Shown here piece after piece: positions 1 to 14,400 of a DNA stretch of 64,000 bases. Under the pieces are notes generated by a model. That model was not told the DNA's origin, did not search any database, and saw only the letters and a list, made by a program, of their open reading frames with translations. Source of the stretch: Camarhynchus parvulus (Eukaryota > Chordata > Aves > Passeriformes > Thraupidae); NCBI RefSeq assembly GCF_901933205.1, contig NC_044572.1:24080501-24144500 (forward strand), given 5' to 3'. The position numbers and the translations under genes are program-made. Within the stretch, counting starts at the first letter, position 1; every line of letters begins with the position of its first letter.

Positions 1-3000
1 AGTAGAAGTAGAAAAAACCCAAGTTCTAGAGCTTTCATTTGCTCTGATAATAGGCATCAGCATGAAAATATTATGGAAATTTTTTGTAATTTTTTTAGCA
101 TTTTAAACATAAATCCTCTAAGTTTTCATATAATCCGTATAGAGATTTTCTGTAATTTTATCATATGTTAAAAATGTGCTCCTGTCTGTTAGTTTTCCCA
201 ATCACAAACCTAAAATTTTATTATGTTACTAAGGTAACAGAATACATTTTCTGGTAAGGCTGGGAGGCTTTGAATGTATTAGCAGGTCACCTCACCTCCT
301 TTTTATTCTTTTTTCTGTTTTTTGGGAGGAAAATCTAGAATTTGAGGCAAGATCAAGCAGTGACTGTACCTTCATCCTGTACTTGATGGTGGGACAAAAA
401 TGAGAGACCCTAGATTGGCTGGCCCCAAGTTTTTTACCTTCTCTGTAGACAGCCTTTCACTCCTGGGCCAAAGACATGCAAATTTGGTTTGGAAGAAGAA
501 ACTGCAAAGCAATGGCTTTGCTCATCAAAACATCTACTTAGCCAATAACTGCAGCCAGTTTTGTTAACGGGACACTGCTTGGGTCATTTCCATGACTACA
601 TTGAGCATTTAGGCTCCTCTTCATATTCTGAGCAGGGACCTGAGAGCTGAGTGAGGTACATTAATCTCTGCACCGTTTTGGGGCTCCATGGCCTCTAAAG
701 ACAACCACTGGTGTCACTTTTATACTGGTTGTGCCATGCTGATGGAGGCTGGGGACATCATCATGTGATGCTCGGTGGGCTGGAACCTGTTCTGTGGCTA
801 CGTGGCTCTATGGGAGCCTCTGAGAGCTCTGTCATTGACTTCACTGGTGTTGAGATTTCACTTCCAGTAAAGATCAGGCCAAAAGACACTAGACAGTGTC
901 TTTTGTTAGACAAATAGTTTTGTTAAACAACTGTTTTTTAATGAAATCTTAAAACACAAGACTCCTTCCCATGCCCTCAACAGTTTAAACGGTTTCAGAT
1001 AATTTATTTGTGCTGTCAAAAAGTATCATTCTTAACCCTGAGGTAACTAATTTTACTTCAATTTAGGTGCCTGATATCATCTGCCAGCTTTTTATCTTCA
1101 AATATCAAGTGTATTTGCATTGTGCCTGTTGCACGGGCTATCTACACATGATGCTATGCAATGAGGAGAAACAAAATGTGTGATTTTTAAATTATTCTTC
1201 TGCTCTTCTATTTTTTAATCTCCAGATGGTTTCTGATGATGGTGATGTTCTGAAACTGGTGATGTTTTCTTTAGGCTATATATTTTCTGCTTTAATTAAC
1301 TCACTTAATCAGCACACATTTGAGAGACACACATGTGATCGGATAATATCAGGTGCTAATATTTAATTCCCTTCATGAAATTAGAGGCAGATAAATGTTT
1401 GAATTATAATTGAGTGATCTTATTAGACTACAAGCTGATTAGTGTTAAAATGAAGCTTACCACATTTTCATTAATTTCGCATTGGCTGGGGCTGCTGTAA
1501 GGACTGAGCACAATGTAATGGCTGGGTTAGGGAGCAAGATCAGAGCTGGATGACTGAGATCTGCCAAACACATTTATCAGCTGAGGGGCTGGCACAATTT
1601 GTATCACTACCTAAGAGCAGTGAAGGTAGGTAAATAATGCTTTGATTTACTGCCTCCCAAGTTAAAAAATGCAGCAAATAGACATTTTTGTGTGTTGTAT
1701 TGGAATAAGCCATCTCTCTTTCCATCCTGTCCCTCCCCAGTGTGTGACTTGTGAAGAAGGACAAGCAGTCACCAAAGGCATCTATCACCCCGGGGGTTTT
1801 GCTGGGAATCATCAGGTAATTATTGCTGGGAGCAGTGGAGGTCTGGCACATACTTGTATGGATGGGCTGGCTGGAGCAAGTCTGGGGCTTGTACAAGATT
1901 CAAAGATTTTTACTGCTTGGTGAAGGATCTGAGCAATTTTGAGTGAAATTCTCAGAATCTGCACCCTCTGTGTGTGTTTTCCCAGATGGCTATCATTAGC
2001 TGAGGAATGGGAGTTCTAGGTTTTGGCAGGGCCATGGTGATTTTACTTGATGTTAGGATGGAGAGGAGTCATGCAGTACTTACAGGGTCCCTTTTTACAA
2101 GGCCTGGGTTAGGGACGACAGCAATGAGGTGGGCAATTGTAAACATGGAGTTCAGCACATAGGAAAAGAACAAATTCTTATGCAGTGTTATCCTCTGACA
2201 GCTGAGGCTCCTGAAAAATATGTAACACATGTCGTAAATTAGTATTTTTTCTCTGATGTCACTTTAACAAGCTCTTTCTGGCAACAGTCTCTCAAGAATG
2301 TCTTTTGGCAAGGCATAATTGGAAAATACATGCCTTGCATTGCGGTCATAACCTCTGAAATATTTTTGGGTTTGTTTTTACACCTGTTTAGCACCACATG
2401 CTTTTTAGACCATGTTCTAAAGACCTATCCAGTTACATTCTTAGCTCTTGATGCCTTTCTTTAATCCATGGTAATTGAGATATTAAGTGGTAAAGCAGAA
2501 CCCTGAGAATTTTCAGATGCGCATGATGCAAGGAATGAATATCAGGAATACTGCTTTATAAGGAACTGTTCCCTGGAGACTAAATTTCTCAAATACTCAG
2601 ATGAAAATTATTTTCTACTTCAGGAATTAGTAGTGAGACAGGATGGGAATTTGGGCAGCAATCTCCTTAAATTACAGGGGGATTTGGGTTGGTATCCTGC
2701 ATATTTCTAACTCCAACTGAGATCCCAAACCAGAAGAGGTTGTTTTCCTGCTCAGAAGGAGAAGAAATCTCTTTAAATCACTGGTCTTGGGGAAGGTAGG
2801 ACTGATGCTATTGTGGGTAGCACGGTTTCACAAGGGAAGTTTTCAGAATTCTCATGAAACGAAATCATGACTGCAGTTTCAGACCTGAACAATCTCCCCT
2901 TTCTAATTCATACCCAAATCCTCATGTCACCTCCTCCTACATCCCTGAGGCAGAGCAAAAGGCCCCTGCAGCTCTCCATGCCCCAGAGCACAGCGCCAGG

Positions 3001-6000
3001 CTGACAGAGGGTGATGGCAGAAAGGCAGTCATGGAGCTGTTTGATAATGCTGTGCTGTCCAGTGACCGCTGAGAGCAAGGAGGCAAAACTGCTGGGTAAA
3101 GAACAGCGAATAAATACTGCTGTCTTGCTGGGGTAAGCTCAGCACTATGAGTCTTTTGCAGTCTGGAATGGAGCACAGGCTGTGGCTTTCTTTTCCTCTG
3201 CATGTGAAGGCCAATGCAGAGTGCACTCCCTTCAAAAAGAGAGATAATCTAGCCAGTTGAACTATTTTCTACATATTTTGCTTGCTTGCTTGATTTTTTC
3301 CCCTTCTTTAGCTCCTTGGTCACCTGCCATTTATTCTTTGTTTTCTTTCCACCTACTTTCCAAGTCATTGCATGGAGTTCTACCTTTAGCTTGAGCTCAT
3401 CTTTCTAGTTATGGTTATTAGCATCCAGCAATGCTTATCACTTCTTTAGACCTCCTTATTTATCAAGTCACCATCTTTGGTTCAGGATGTCTATGAGATG
3501 CAGATCCTGGTGGCTAGGAATGAGAGTATGTCTGTATCCTTGACCCTCATTTTATAGCCCTCCTTTAGCATCAAACACTGAGCACCAGATACAGGGCTGG
3601 GTTCATGAACTTTCAGTTTGATTCACTGTAGGACATGGTATTAGAAAAACAGAGCATTCTTTGGAGCTAATTTTGCCACACTATGTTCTTTTGCTTACTC
3701 CACCTGTATCTGTCCCAGTCACAAATCTCACAAATCTAGTCTTGATGTTCCTTTTCTGCTCCTAAGCTCTGGTGATATTTATTCAGTCCTGAGTCTTCCT
3801 TTCTCCCCCTACTTCAACACAATACTTTGACTATGCCACTTAACTCCACTTTTTTGGGGACACTCTGACATGCTTATCACTGTCTTTCTTTGCAGCCCTG
3901 GGAACAGAAATGGTATGACATCACTTCTGTTCCCAAGAAATAAAAAATTTCCTTATTACTGGGAACAATCTCTTCAGCTCCTGGCCGCAGATATGCAGAC
4001 CCTTGTCTCTTGAGGTGCCTTTCTATGTGGTTTGTGGTACAGGGAGTCTTTTGTGATAATCTCAGCCAGGTAGGTGTGTCTTAACTCCCATTCCCGTCCT
4101 TCCTCACTGCTCCACTTGACTTTTGGCCGTTTTATTCATCTATTCAATTGGACTGTCCTTCAGTACTTGTTGCCTTTGTGCACTGCCCAGCCTCCTTTTC
4201 CTGCCTGCCTTCCTCTCTTAGTTTTATTTTCCCTCCTTTTTCCTCAGTATTCCCCTTTTTCCTTGATTACAGCTCTCATGTTAAAGATCCACCTACAGCA
4301 TTAGTGTTTATTTCCATACCCTCACTTTCTAATTTGACCTTCAGTGTTTGCCATCACAATGGCATCAACACTTGCCTGACTTGGTCCACACCAAGAGGAG
4401 AAAGTGGAACCAAACCCTTGATTCATCCTTTCTGCTGGTTTTGATAATTCTTTGCAATCTTCTCCTTCTCTGACCTGTTTTAGCTCTCTTCCTGGACCTT
4501 TTCGTGTTATTAATCATTCCTTTGTGATGTTTTTGGAGGCTCCTTGGCATTGTCCCCACAATCTTTCTGTATTCTTCCTACTCTGCTTCATTCTTGGGCA
4601 CGTGGTGTGACTCTTGGGGATGGGGCTATGCAGGGCCAGGAGTCGGAATTGATGATCCTTCAGGGTCCCTTCCAACCCAACCTTATTCTGTGATTCTGTG
4701 TGATTCTGATAAATCTGTATGCAAGAAGGGAAAACTAAGCCAGTTATCTGTGTCTAAAACTTGTGAGCTTTTTGTGTCTCCCAGCCTCTCTCCATTGTCT
4801 CTTTACAGTGTCAGTCTCCTATGTTTTCTGTGTCTCCCCTGTGTTTCACATTGATTCTGTCTTCTACATTTCCTTTTTCAGACGGGTTCTCTTACCTCAC
4901 AGTCACCTTTACTTTACTGTTCCTATCTCTACTTCCCTATTACAATTAGAATGTTTTCCTCATAGAACTGCTCTGTGAATCTGTCATTATTCTCATGTAC
5001 AAATACTGAGAATCTTGATTTTCATGCCTACACACTTATTTTCCTCTCCTCCCCCATTGCTTAGGTATCAAATTATTTTCATGCTTTGTACCATGTCCTC
5101 CCTTGCCCCTGGGGAAAACTTCTCAAAAATTTTACAAAATGTTCTTCCATCCATTACCCTTCAACTCCTTTTAAAAACCATGGAAGCAATTAGACTGCAG
5201 GTGCATTCATAACACACTATCTATTATTCTGTCAAATATAGATTTGTTTTACTCCCCATCTGTCTTTATACAAATGTCTTTGTTTTAATAATTCAATTGG
5301 AAGTGATTTGGAGGTAGGAGTACGTCTTTATTTTGTGTTTTATTAAATAAGATATTGGGGTCTCACTCTGCAATTATAGAAATCTTATAATAAGGTGACA
5401 GTACATGAAGCTGTTAGACACTCTATTTATACTTTCTCTTGAGTTAGCATTGCTTAGTGATGCTCATCACTACTGATTCATTATTCCCTTCTGAAAGTGC
5501 TTCAACATCTGTGATGCCAGGTCATTATGAATCTTGATATCCAAAAGTGAACTGAAAAGCAATGTGCCAGCGAAAACTTATATGTGGGAAACTGCAATCC
5601 CTGCAAACTGCCTCTGAAGTCAAAGGCTATTATGCCTGAAATCACCTCTTGCTATCTGATGGACTGTCTGATTGACAGCTTCCCTTCAGCTGAAGGTCAA
5701 ATAATCTATTGCTGTCATAGCCAGATGATAGAAAACAGCTGAAGGTTACATGAGCTCTGCTCCCACATAGCTTCATTCTCACTTTCCTATGGCAGTAGTT
5801 TGGTTTTGTCTTTGACTTCCCATTATGAAGCACTTTGGTTTAATTCCTTTCTCTCTTCTCCCTGTAACCTTTGTGTCATGGCTTAGTCATGGCAGGGGAA
5901 GGAGAAGCGGAGGAGGGAAGAGAGGAGGAGGTGTTTTACTGTCTGGAAGGCTGCTGCAAAGATCAGTCTTTCAGTGCACCCTGGGACCAGCCAAGATCAT

Positions 6001-7130
6001 GCATTGCTCATGACTCAGAGCTCAGAGTGAGTCAGACAGGCTGACCCTGCCTTGCTTGATGCAAGGAGTCACCTTGCTGGTCCATTTAGCATACCTAATG
6101 TGACCAGATCCTGTCTTTACTGTCCCAAAGAACTCAAACCAGTGTATGGGATTCCAAATCAGACGAAACTGTGCTCTTTCCAGTTTTCTCAAAGCATTAC
6201 TGTGGCTATGGTTTTGTGCTATTTATCTGCTTAGATGGGAAGGGAATTCATCAGCTCATTTAGCAGAGTTTCTAGCTATCTCTGTAGCTGATTAAGATGT
6301 TTTGTCACAGGCACTCATCGAATTGCCTCTTTGGAAATTACCAGAATTCTCAGCCTGTATTTGGATCCACCTATTTGGAGTTCACAATCTTACAGAATCT
6401 TATAATCGATGAAAAGTCTAACAATTTAATTTTTCTTATTCTTGGTGGTGGTGATGTTGTGGACTTGATCTTTTACTACTCTTCCTGTTTGCCAGTTGAG
6501 GCAGAGGCATCTAATTGACAGTAGACAGGTTCACAAAAGAACAAGACTGAAATGCTCTAGTTAAGCTGCCATACAGTAGTTGTAGTGCTTTAGGTGAATA
6601 TCAGTGTCCTTTAAAATTCTGATACAGCAGCATCCTGTTTTTGTTTTAATGAGGATAACAGTCTGCACGCTAGTGCCAGATTCACTCTTAGGGCTGAATC
6701 CTGTACGGACCTACCCAGGTCAACAGCCCAGTCCTTCAGCCTCAGATGCTGGTAGTCCTGTTCTTCAGGAGCTTGGAGCTCCCACTCACTGCCCCATGCC
6801 CCAGTCACAGTACTTGGCAAGCTCTGGACATGCTCTTAAGGAACATAAGGCAGTAGGTAAAGAGAGGCCTTACTGCATCCCCAGTTGCACCACTTCCCCA
6901 TGGGCTGCACTTTTCACATCAGTCCTGACAAACACAACAACATGAGCTTGGCTACCCTCCACTGGGAGAGGTCCCATTGGTGAGAGGAGCCTGTGCTCAG
7001 ACTTCTTTATCAGGATTATATAAAAAGACACTCAGAAGAGCTGCTTCTCACTGCCATGACAACTTCCAAGATTTCCTTTGGTTGAGATGCCTCAGGGAAA
7101 GAAGAGAGAGTGTCTGTAAGAAACACTTAC
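1..7130 (-). other. CALCR: CALCR intron after the helix-1 exon (continues off the left edge)
   Basis: About 7.1 kb of noncoding DNA downstream of the helix-1 exon. I looked on the minus strand for the next exon (first intracellular loop and helix 2, with a CQR-type motif) and did not see it. Contents: a CR1 end (4600-4710), pyrimidine-rich DNA around 3290-4340, and a purine-rich patch near 5895-5935. An AT-rich stretch at about 1270-1480 contains several TAATTA-type sites. The short open frames here show no family features. Confidence 0.75.
4600..4710 (+). mobile_element. CR1 LINE 3' end fragment
   Basis: The stretch contains GTGACTCTTGGGG, GCAGGGCCAGGAGT and GATGATCCTTCAGGGTCC, then CCCTTCCAACCCAACC. 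It ends in the octamer-like tail TTCTGTGATTCTGTGTGATTCTG. This is the 3' UTR end of CR1, the main LINE of birds, which typically inserts as 5'-truncated copies. It sits on the plus strand in the CALCR intron that runs off the left edge. Confidence 0.85.
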
Positions 7131-7222
7131 TTGAAATAGAAGAAAATTGCCAAGGAAATCGACAGGGATGTTATAGACAAAGCGTGACCAACAATCGCCA
7201 TATAATAAAGTATGAACGCCAT
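7131..7222 (-). CDS. CALCR: CALCR exon: transmembrane helix 1
   Basis: Fifth coding exon and the last in the window, residues 143-172 plus two bases of codon 173. Acceptor TTTATTAAATTGCAG, strong donor GTAAGTG. The peptide MAFILYYMAIVGHALSITSL continues with SISLAIFFYF. It is an uninterrupted hydrophobic helix with the class B helix 1 pattern YY-AIVGH-LSI. The opening ATG is an internal methionine codon, not a translation start. The next exon should begin with the base completing Lys173 and encode the first intracellular loop and helix 2 (a CQR-type motif). It was not found in 1-7130, so the gene continues beyond the left edge and only about a third of the receptor is in view. Confidence 0.94.
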
Positions 7223-10200
7223 CTGCAATTTAATAAAAAGAAAAGGCAAGCATGAACAATTTGCAGGCACTTCATTTGTTTTCTCATTAAGGAAGACTCT
7301 ACAAAATCAACCTCCCATTTAATATTTTTTTTTCTTTCAAACATTCTTTTTCTCTATGTATTTAATATCAGCAATCTATTAAATAGCATGACTCATGATC
7401 TATAGATAAATGTTTCTTACATATGCAGATCTATTCCTGATATATTGAAGTAACCGGTGAGATCCCTGCTCCCACTGTGTCACTAACTTCTTTCCCAAGC
7501 TCTAGGTGCAGCAGATGTAATACATTTAGATTTTCAATGTGCCTGTGACAAGTTTTCACACATATTCAAAAAAAAATTCAATAAAAGACATTGCTGCTGG
7601 ATTGGTAGAAAAGTTTTATGGGACCAAAACAGCTTAAACAACAGCAATCAAAACCTTAATGGTCACTTTTGGAGGTGAGTCAGTATTTAACTGCCCTCAG
7701 GACTTGAATTAGGGCTGAGTTTTTGTTTAATGTATTCATCAATGAGCTGATTCAAAAAAAACTTCTAAATTTCCAGGTGATACTTCCAGATAACAGTGAG
7801 GCACTCACAAAGGGCCTCATTTAGCTGAGGGGACAAGAAGATGTCATATGAGCTTTAATACAGTGGCCTGATAGACCTAGGACAAGTGGTCTAAATCCTG
7901 TCTACGCAATGCTTGACTTAGGACTGGAAACCAAACTCAGGAAGGAGATCTTGGAGTCATCCAGGCCAATTCTCTGAATCATTTGCTTACTATGTAATGA
8001 TAGCCAAAAAGCCAGCAAAATAATGATTATGACACAAAAAGGTACCGAGGGTAGAACAACAACATATGTTTGAAATTTACAGCACTAACCTTAAATTCAT
8101 GTGTGCTTCTAGTCTCCATACCCCACGAACATAGAAGAGCAAGGAAAGGTGAAAAAAGGCAACTAAAATAGCTGGGGTTCAGTGTCTGTGGGTACACAGG
8201 CTGGAATTCTCATTTTTGGAGGGAACTCAGAGGGGGCTTATGACCAAGGCCTTCAGAGCCATGAAAGCAGCAGCTGAGGTGACCATTATCCTCAATGCAC
8301 ACCACACAACAACAGCACATTCTGAGACAAATTCTGATTCACATTAGCGTGAAACCTTGGTGCTGGGCAACTCAGTGCTCTGACAGTGCTGTGAATCCAG
8401 TACCCATGGACAGATAATTGGGCTTTCACTAAATCTAAGGGAATTCTAGGAGAGGCTGATGCATATTTTTTATGTCAGTTGTAAAATAAAATTGCAGGAC
8501 AGCACCTGGGCATCAGAACATTGAGGTATTTAAATGTCACACTTTGGTCTCAGCCAAGCTCTCCAGCATCAGCCATCTGTCAAAGGAGTGAGTGAAGAAG
8601 GCTAAACGCCATGCCAGGCTTCACCACTGCCTCCTTTCTGAAAGCAAGGCCCGAGCAGCAGCCTGTCCAGCAAAAAGACTGGAAGCCTTAGTTCCTCTGC
8701 TGGGTTTATTCTCTTTTCAGCTCTATTTCATTAATTTTTCTTTTGCTATGCATGAGCAATTTTCCTCTTCTCAGTGATTAGATTAATTGCTTTTTGTAAC
8801 CTGAAGTTTTGACACTCACATCTTTTTGGTGTTTCCAAGTAATTTTAAACTTTCCCTTGAGAACAAATATGAAAACAATTTAGAAAGTAAAGCCATTCCT
8901 CTTATTAAAGGTGCACATTTTATGTAATTTGGTCTTGAGACATTTTACAACTTTCAAATAAGCTTCTGCTTTCATTTATCTAGGTGGTGGTGGCCTGATT
9001 CAGATTTAAACCAGAATCACATTTACAAGGATTTGACCCTGCAGAAGAGACGTGATCAGAGTGTAAATACAATTCACCAAGTTATGGAAAAATGGTCATA
9101 TTTACTGAAAATACCTAGGTCTCCTCCTTCACAAAGACTAACCACTGCATTGCTAGTGAGCGCAGATGCTTGATGACCTGTTCTGAGAGCACCAGAAATC
9201 CCAGAGAGGACAGACCTGAGTGTGGAGAAGATGAGACAACTTTCTCCAATGCAGAGTAGCAGGGGAGGTTTACCTGTGTACATGTGACATTTGTTCCACT
9301 TCATACTACAATTGTGATTTTTAATGACATTAGATGGATATATTCTTAAAGCCTGAACTTAATTTACAGATGACCTGTTCAAAAATATTTTTTTTCTACT
9401 TATCTTTTATGCAACCTATAGCCCAAAATATCTAGAAGTAGGAAGATCTCCAGATAGCTACATGCAAGTTTATGTACACCCCGGAGGATTCTTGGTTATT
9501 CAGTCTATCTAACTTTCTGTTCTCAAGTGCTGAAGTAACTGTATATCTGGGAGTCAGCAACTGCTTTTTTATTGCATTCTGCAAATTTACTATGCCAAAT
9601 GCTTAAAAAAGCCTTAAAATATAAAAATGATGGCAGATCAAAATGGACTGAAATGTCAGTTAACAAAGCATACATATAAATTACATTTTTAAGAACTGGC
9701 TATAATTTTTTTTCCAATGATTTGTCTCAAAAGTATAGCATGTTGATATTTTCAGTTAACTTCAAACAAATAATGAGCACTTTTAGTAATTTTTGCATTC
9801 CTTGACACACAAGGCTTATATAACATGCTGACTCATTACAATTTTTGTTTGTTCTGATTTTTTAACCTGGATTTAGGAAACTTAAATGTTCTTCCTTGTT
9901 TCTCTAGATTTCTTCACTTGAGGGAAGAGACTTCTCTAAGAGTAATACCTTTGACTCTGTAAAGTGAGTACATTATGTGTAGGTAAGTGGAAATAGTCTA
10001 CAAATGAAGCACATTTCTGTTTACTGAAGACTTGGTTTAAAGGTCATAATCCAACTTGGCATTTCTGTAAGAAATGATTCTTTCTCCATTTTCCACTACT
10101 CTTCATTTCAGAAAAATCATGATGTGCATACAATTTTCCTTTCTATGCTATCTGTTCTCTGCATGAATGATGTTCAAAATTCTTCTCCTGGAAGGCATGG

Positions 10201-11303
10201 ATAATAGGTAACAGAACCACATTTTTTGCCTCCTTACATGTGCCAACATCTGGAAAAATTATATATTTACGGTGCTTCCATGTAATGCCTCTGTAAGCTC
10301 ATACTTTTACTATTATTCTTGCCTTGTCACATAGATGAGCCTCATTTTACCATGATGGTTTGTCATGCTGCAAAAACTCTTAGAATTTACCTCCTGCCTA
10401 GTCCAACAGACTTTTCCAAGGCCTTTTGGGCTGAGTTACCTTCATACTTCTTTTTGGCTGTATAAGAAGAGGTCCTCCAACACAAACCCCAAATCAAATC
10501 GCTTCTTGAATCTTTTCCTTCCACTGTTCCAAACAGTCACAAATTATTCTGTCACAAATCTGTAATCAGATTTTCCTGGACCTCCACTTGCATTTGAGAA
10601 ATATATTTATTTTTATGAGCTTCCCTAACTTAATTTTTTTAAAGCTTTTCTCAGATTTCTCTCTCCTTATTTCTTTTGGTGCTTTTATATTTAGTTCTTC
10701 TCTTTTAGTTTAGCACCTTGATTTTGGAAATATTGATTCATTAATACTTAAACACCTAATTCATTATTGTAAATACTCTCAATTACTTCAGTAAAAGTCA
10801 AAGTTAAATGTATTCATGCTTGTTAGATTTTCTGGATTAATGGTACCTTCATAAATATTTTTTTCAAAGAGTGTGAGTGCAAGGTAATACTCTTTGCTTA
10901 AGAAAAGTAATTTTGACTTACATTAATATTACTAGCCCTGCATAGAAGACATCAACATCTTGGAATATTGTTGTTACAGAGAGCAAAATTGAAACTCTAA
11001 AAGATTATTTTATAACTGTTGGTCAATCAGGGAAAATCACAGGAATTAAAAATGCATCTAAAAATACTGGAAAACTTGTCATATGAATTACCACTAAATT
11101 ATTCACCCCAGAGCAAACCAATATTGAGGTTTGAGAACTCATTAAAGAATTTGGATAAGCTGAAATCACAACAACAATGTAATTTAAGTCTTATGCAACA
11201 AATAGAGCTAAGATAGGGCTATTCTGGTCTCTCTCACATGTATTATTGCTAGCCCAGCCCAAAATGTTGCCAAACAACCACTCCCTCTTTAAGTTCAGCA
11301 TAC
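7223..11303 (-). other. CALCR: CALCR intron between ectodomain and helix-1 exons
   Basis: A 4.1-kb intron bounded by donor GTATGC at 11303 and the acceptor CAG at 7225-7223. It holds a decayed CR1-like fragment (about 7510-8170). The rest is AT-rich DNA without recognised elements or coding exons. Confidence 0.85.
7510..8170 (+). mobile_element. Probable old, decayed CR1-like reverse-transcriptase fragment
   Basis: Several short stretches follow the order of a CR1 ORF2 region. ATTTAGATTTTCAATGTGCC and CTGTGACAAG resemble the segment encoding the D-F-K-AFD part. Next come TTTAATGTATTCATCAATGAGC (as in a FNIFINDL-like motif) and AAATTTCCAGGTGATAC (as in KFADDT). A later GGAAAGGTGAAAAAAGGCAAC fits the downstream RRA/T segment. 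The frame is broken many times, so it cannot be active. Borders are approximate and the call rests on pattern only. Confidence 0.5.
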
Positions 11304-11416
11304 CTTCAATTTTTCAGAGGTGAAAGAGTTGCACAGGGTGTAGTTGGACCAAGTTCGGTTGCTCTCAGGATGGCGGAACCAATTTCCAGTTTCATCACAA
11401 TATTTTGAGGCCCTCT
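11304..11416 (-). CDS. CALCR: CALCR exon: C-terminal ectodomain (last two cysteines)
   Basis: Fourth coding exon. Its first two bases complete Glu105, followed by residues 106-142. Acceptor TTTATCATCAG, donor GTATGC, phase 0 on exit. It encodes [20 protein letters not shown], then [15 protein letters not shown], the end of the ectodomain and the stalk before helix 1. The two cysteines (YCD and LCN) complete the set of six that forms three disulphides in class B receptors. Two sequons, NRT and NYT, are at the positions glycosylated in mammalian calcitonin receptors. The entry is 2 bases and the exit falls directly after EKLK, as in the human gene structure I recall. No stop, frameshift or lost key residue is seen. 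Confidence 0.95.
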
Positions 11417-14400
11417 CTGATGATAAATTGCAATAACAGTTATTTTAATATATGTGTATTATGAATTAAAAAACCCATCTAAAATGATTTCTTTCTTTGG
11501 GAATAAAATGCATAATAAAATCCAAATTACTTTCAACCCGTGTAATTAATATCATTAATACATATCATTAATACATCTTGCTGTTTTATTGTTTTGGTTT
11601 TTTTTCTGAGACTCATCTAGTGGTAACCTTGTTTAGCTGTCTCCTTTTTGACTGCACCCACTAGGGTATATATGTCAGCTTTCATTCACACACAATATTT
11701 AGCTATAATAATCCATTTAAAGAGGCTGTTGACAGCAGTTTATGAAGAGAAAATAACCACAGGTACTGATGCCTCAAGGAAGTGCTCAGGGTTCCAAGTA
11801 TCAGGGTTAAATGAGTTAAAAATATTCCGAAGATAAAGGGCAGTCGGTAATGTATAAACCAGAGCCTGGGTGCTGACAATGCCAACAGCCCAGCCCAGGG
11901 CTCTCTGTGCAGAGGAGAGGGAAAGTCTCTCCCAGCCTCCCCACCCGTGGAATCCTGACATGCAGAGCGGGAGCATTGCTTGCTCCCCTCAGGGTCTGCA
12001 CAGCATGCAGGCACAGAGACAAGCAGCCTCACAAACATTTTGGCAATGATCCCACATGTCCAGTTTAATTTAAGATGGCTGCAGAGCTCTCTGTTTCAAT
12101 AATCTGATGTGTCTTTGGCCTCTACACAGGTGTCTCTGGTGCTGGCTCCTTCGCCACAGGTGGCTCTGGCATCCTTCCTGACAGCCCTGCCATATGGATG
12201 ATGTTCCAGGCTCGTGCTCCCCTGCACGTCCTTTTGCTGTGGTGGGGGACAGTGGGTCTTCAGCAGGGCACAGCTCTGTGGGGTGCCTGGAGCTGCAGGC
12301 GCGTGCTGTGTCTGTGTCCCCCCGTCATGCTCACACTCCTGCTGGGGACACCCTGGATGCTGAGGTACAGACAGTCTCTCCTAATCACCTGTCAAGTTTT
12401 GGGCCAGTTCCTTTGGCCTTTCCTCAAGCATTAGCCACATGGGAGTCACTGGAATGTTTACCCAAGTAACAAAGACAGGAAAAGATTATAAACTTTTAAA
12501 ATAATAGACAATTATTTGGTCTTTTCTTAGTGACACAGAGACTTATGAAAAACATGTTTTTTAATTCTGACCTTTAAAATAGTCTGAAAAGTCTATCTTG
12601 AATTTCCTTTGCCTTTTCTAGCTCTATAATTTGATTTGCTTTATACTTAGATTATCAGCATTTCCAGTCAATACACTTTTACAGAGCCCATAGGCATTTG
12701 AATATACACATTTTCATTTTTTTTGGTTAACGTTCCCACTTACTTTTCTTCATCCGATGATTAATAGTTCTATTAATTTGTAAGATTCATACTCCTAAAG
12801 CCTAAAGAAAAGAACTGATCATATGGTTAAGGTACAGATAGTATAGACTAAGTTATTTTACTCTGACTATGAATACACTTTATATTATTCCCTTGCAGAA
12901 AAAAAGAAATCCTCAAGAACACAGCATATTTTTTTAATTATTGTGTCTTTTGGGGGACTTGTTAAATATCAATACGTGCATCAACAATACCAAGAGGAAC
13001 AGTACATGTTATTTTAGCCTTCCATTGCTGAAGCTTGGAGATAATCTCAGACTGCCCATGTAGCAATGCTCCCTTTTACTCATTGCCAGATGCTATCAAA
13101 AGCTGGAAAAAGTTTTCAGTCACAGATGAAAGATTAATGGTTACGCTACCACGGTACATGGTGTGCAAGTGTTATCCCTGCGAAGTGCACGGCTTTTGTG
13201 GATCTGCTACAGAGAACGTATGGCAATGTCATCCATTATCTCTGTACTTCAGTGCCTGGGCAGGCACTCTGCCAGAGTATAATGTGGCCTCTGTAAGTTA
13301 GAGACAAACCTTTCACTTCATACTTTTCCTTAAAGCCAGACAAACACTGATCCTACTAAAAACTGATCCTATTCTGAAAGTGCTGATGTCCCATGGACTT
13401 CTCGCTGTGATGTGGGAACACAACTGGGGAATAAGCGCTTTTTACTGTCCATCCTAGTGACTCAAACAGGTCAAACATCTCTCCTAAATCTATTCTTTTA
13501 TACAGAAACAGAGCTGCAATCCAACCACTGTTCTACTGCAAGTTTTTCTAGAGTGACCCAGTAGCAAGTGGGGGAATGAACCTTGGCATGCATTGGTTCT
13601 TCGTGCTAACCAGAAGATATGGTAAAGTCTGAAAAAATACACACCTGCAAGGATGGGCAAGACAACACTAGCAAGGCAAAATGGAAGTTTGGGGTTTGAC
13701 ATTATTAGAATACTGTGTAAACACTAATTTTTTAGGCTCTGTATGTACCCTATCAGCTTGGATGGGACATCACTTGAGCATTGCATTATTCAAAGTGGAA
13801 GAACAGTGGCATCACATTGTACTGATCTCACCTGATTGTAGAACCTTAAAGCTACATAATTCATAGGCAGCTGTGCAGAATATTTGCAGTTAACTGAGAG
13901 AGATAGACACTTCAAGAACTGTCTGGGCAAAATGGGTGTGAGCAATCTCATCCACAAAGGAAGTTTTGTGGGAGCAGTGAAGTGTCTTGAAAGATTAACC
14001 AGTATCAATTATTTGCACGGGTATTGTTTGTGCCACTAATAGTGTTTTTATGAATCATATGCTCATTTAAAAACCCTCAGTCATCTACATGTAACAAATA
14101 TCTTAATATCTCTGGAACAACATGATAGCTCTATCAATCAGGCTTTTCACAGTTAGACCAGAGCTATAGCTAGCACATGTTAAAGGAACTAACAACAGTT
14201 TTTTTTTTTTTATTGGTGAGTTATAAGATGGAAGAAGAAAGAAGTTCTCCCCTGTTGCAGTCATGGTCAGCACATACCAGACACTGAATTCTTTCCCATT
14301 GTTTGTATAGACCTGTGCAGTGCTTCATTTTGCAGAGGAAGGAATAGCTGATGTTGCACATCGGATTTATTCACATCTTCAGTAAAATATTCTGGAAGAA

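Noticed and set aside
6977..7255. 92-aa plus-strand frame over the helix-1 exon
   Set aside because: It is the antisense shadow of the CALCR exon at 7131-7222.
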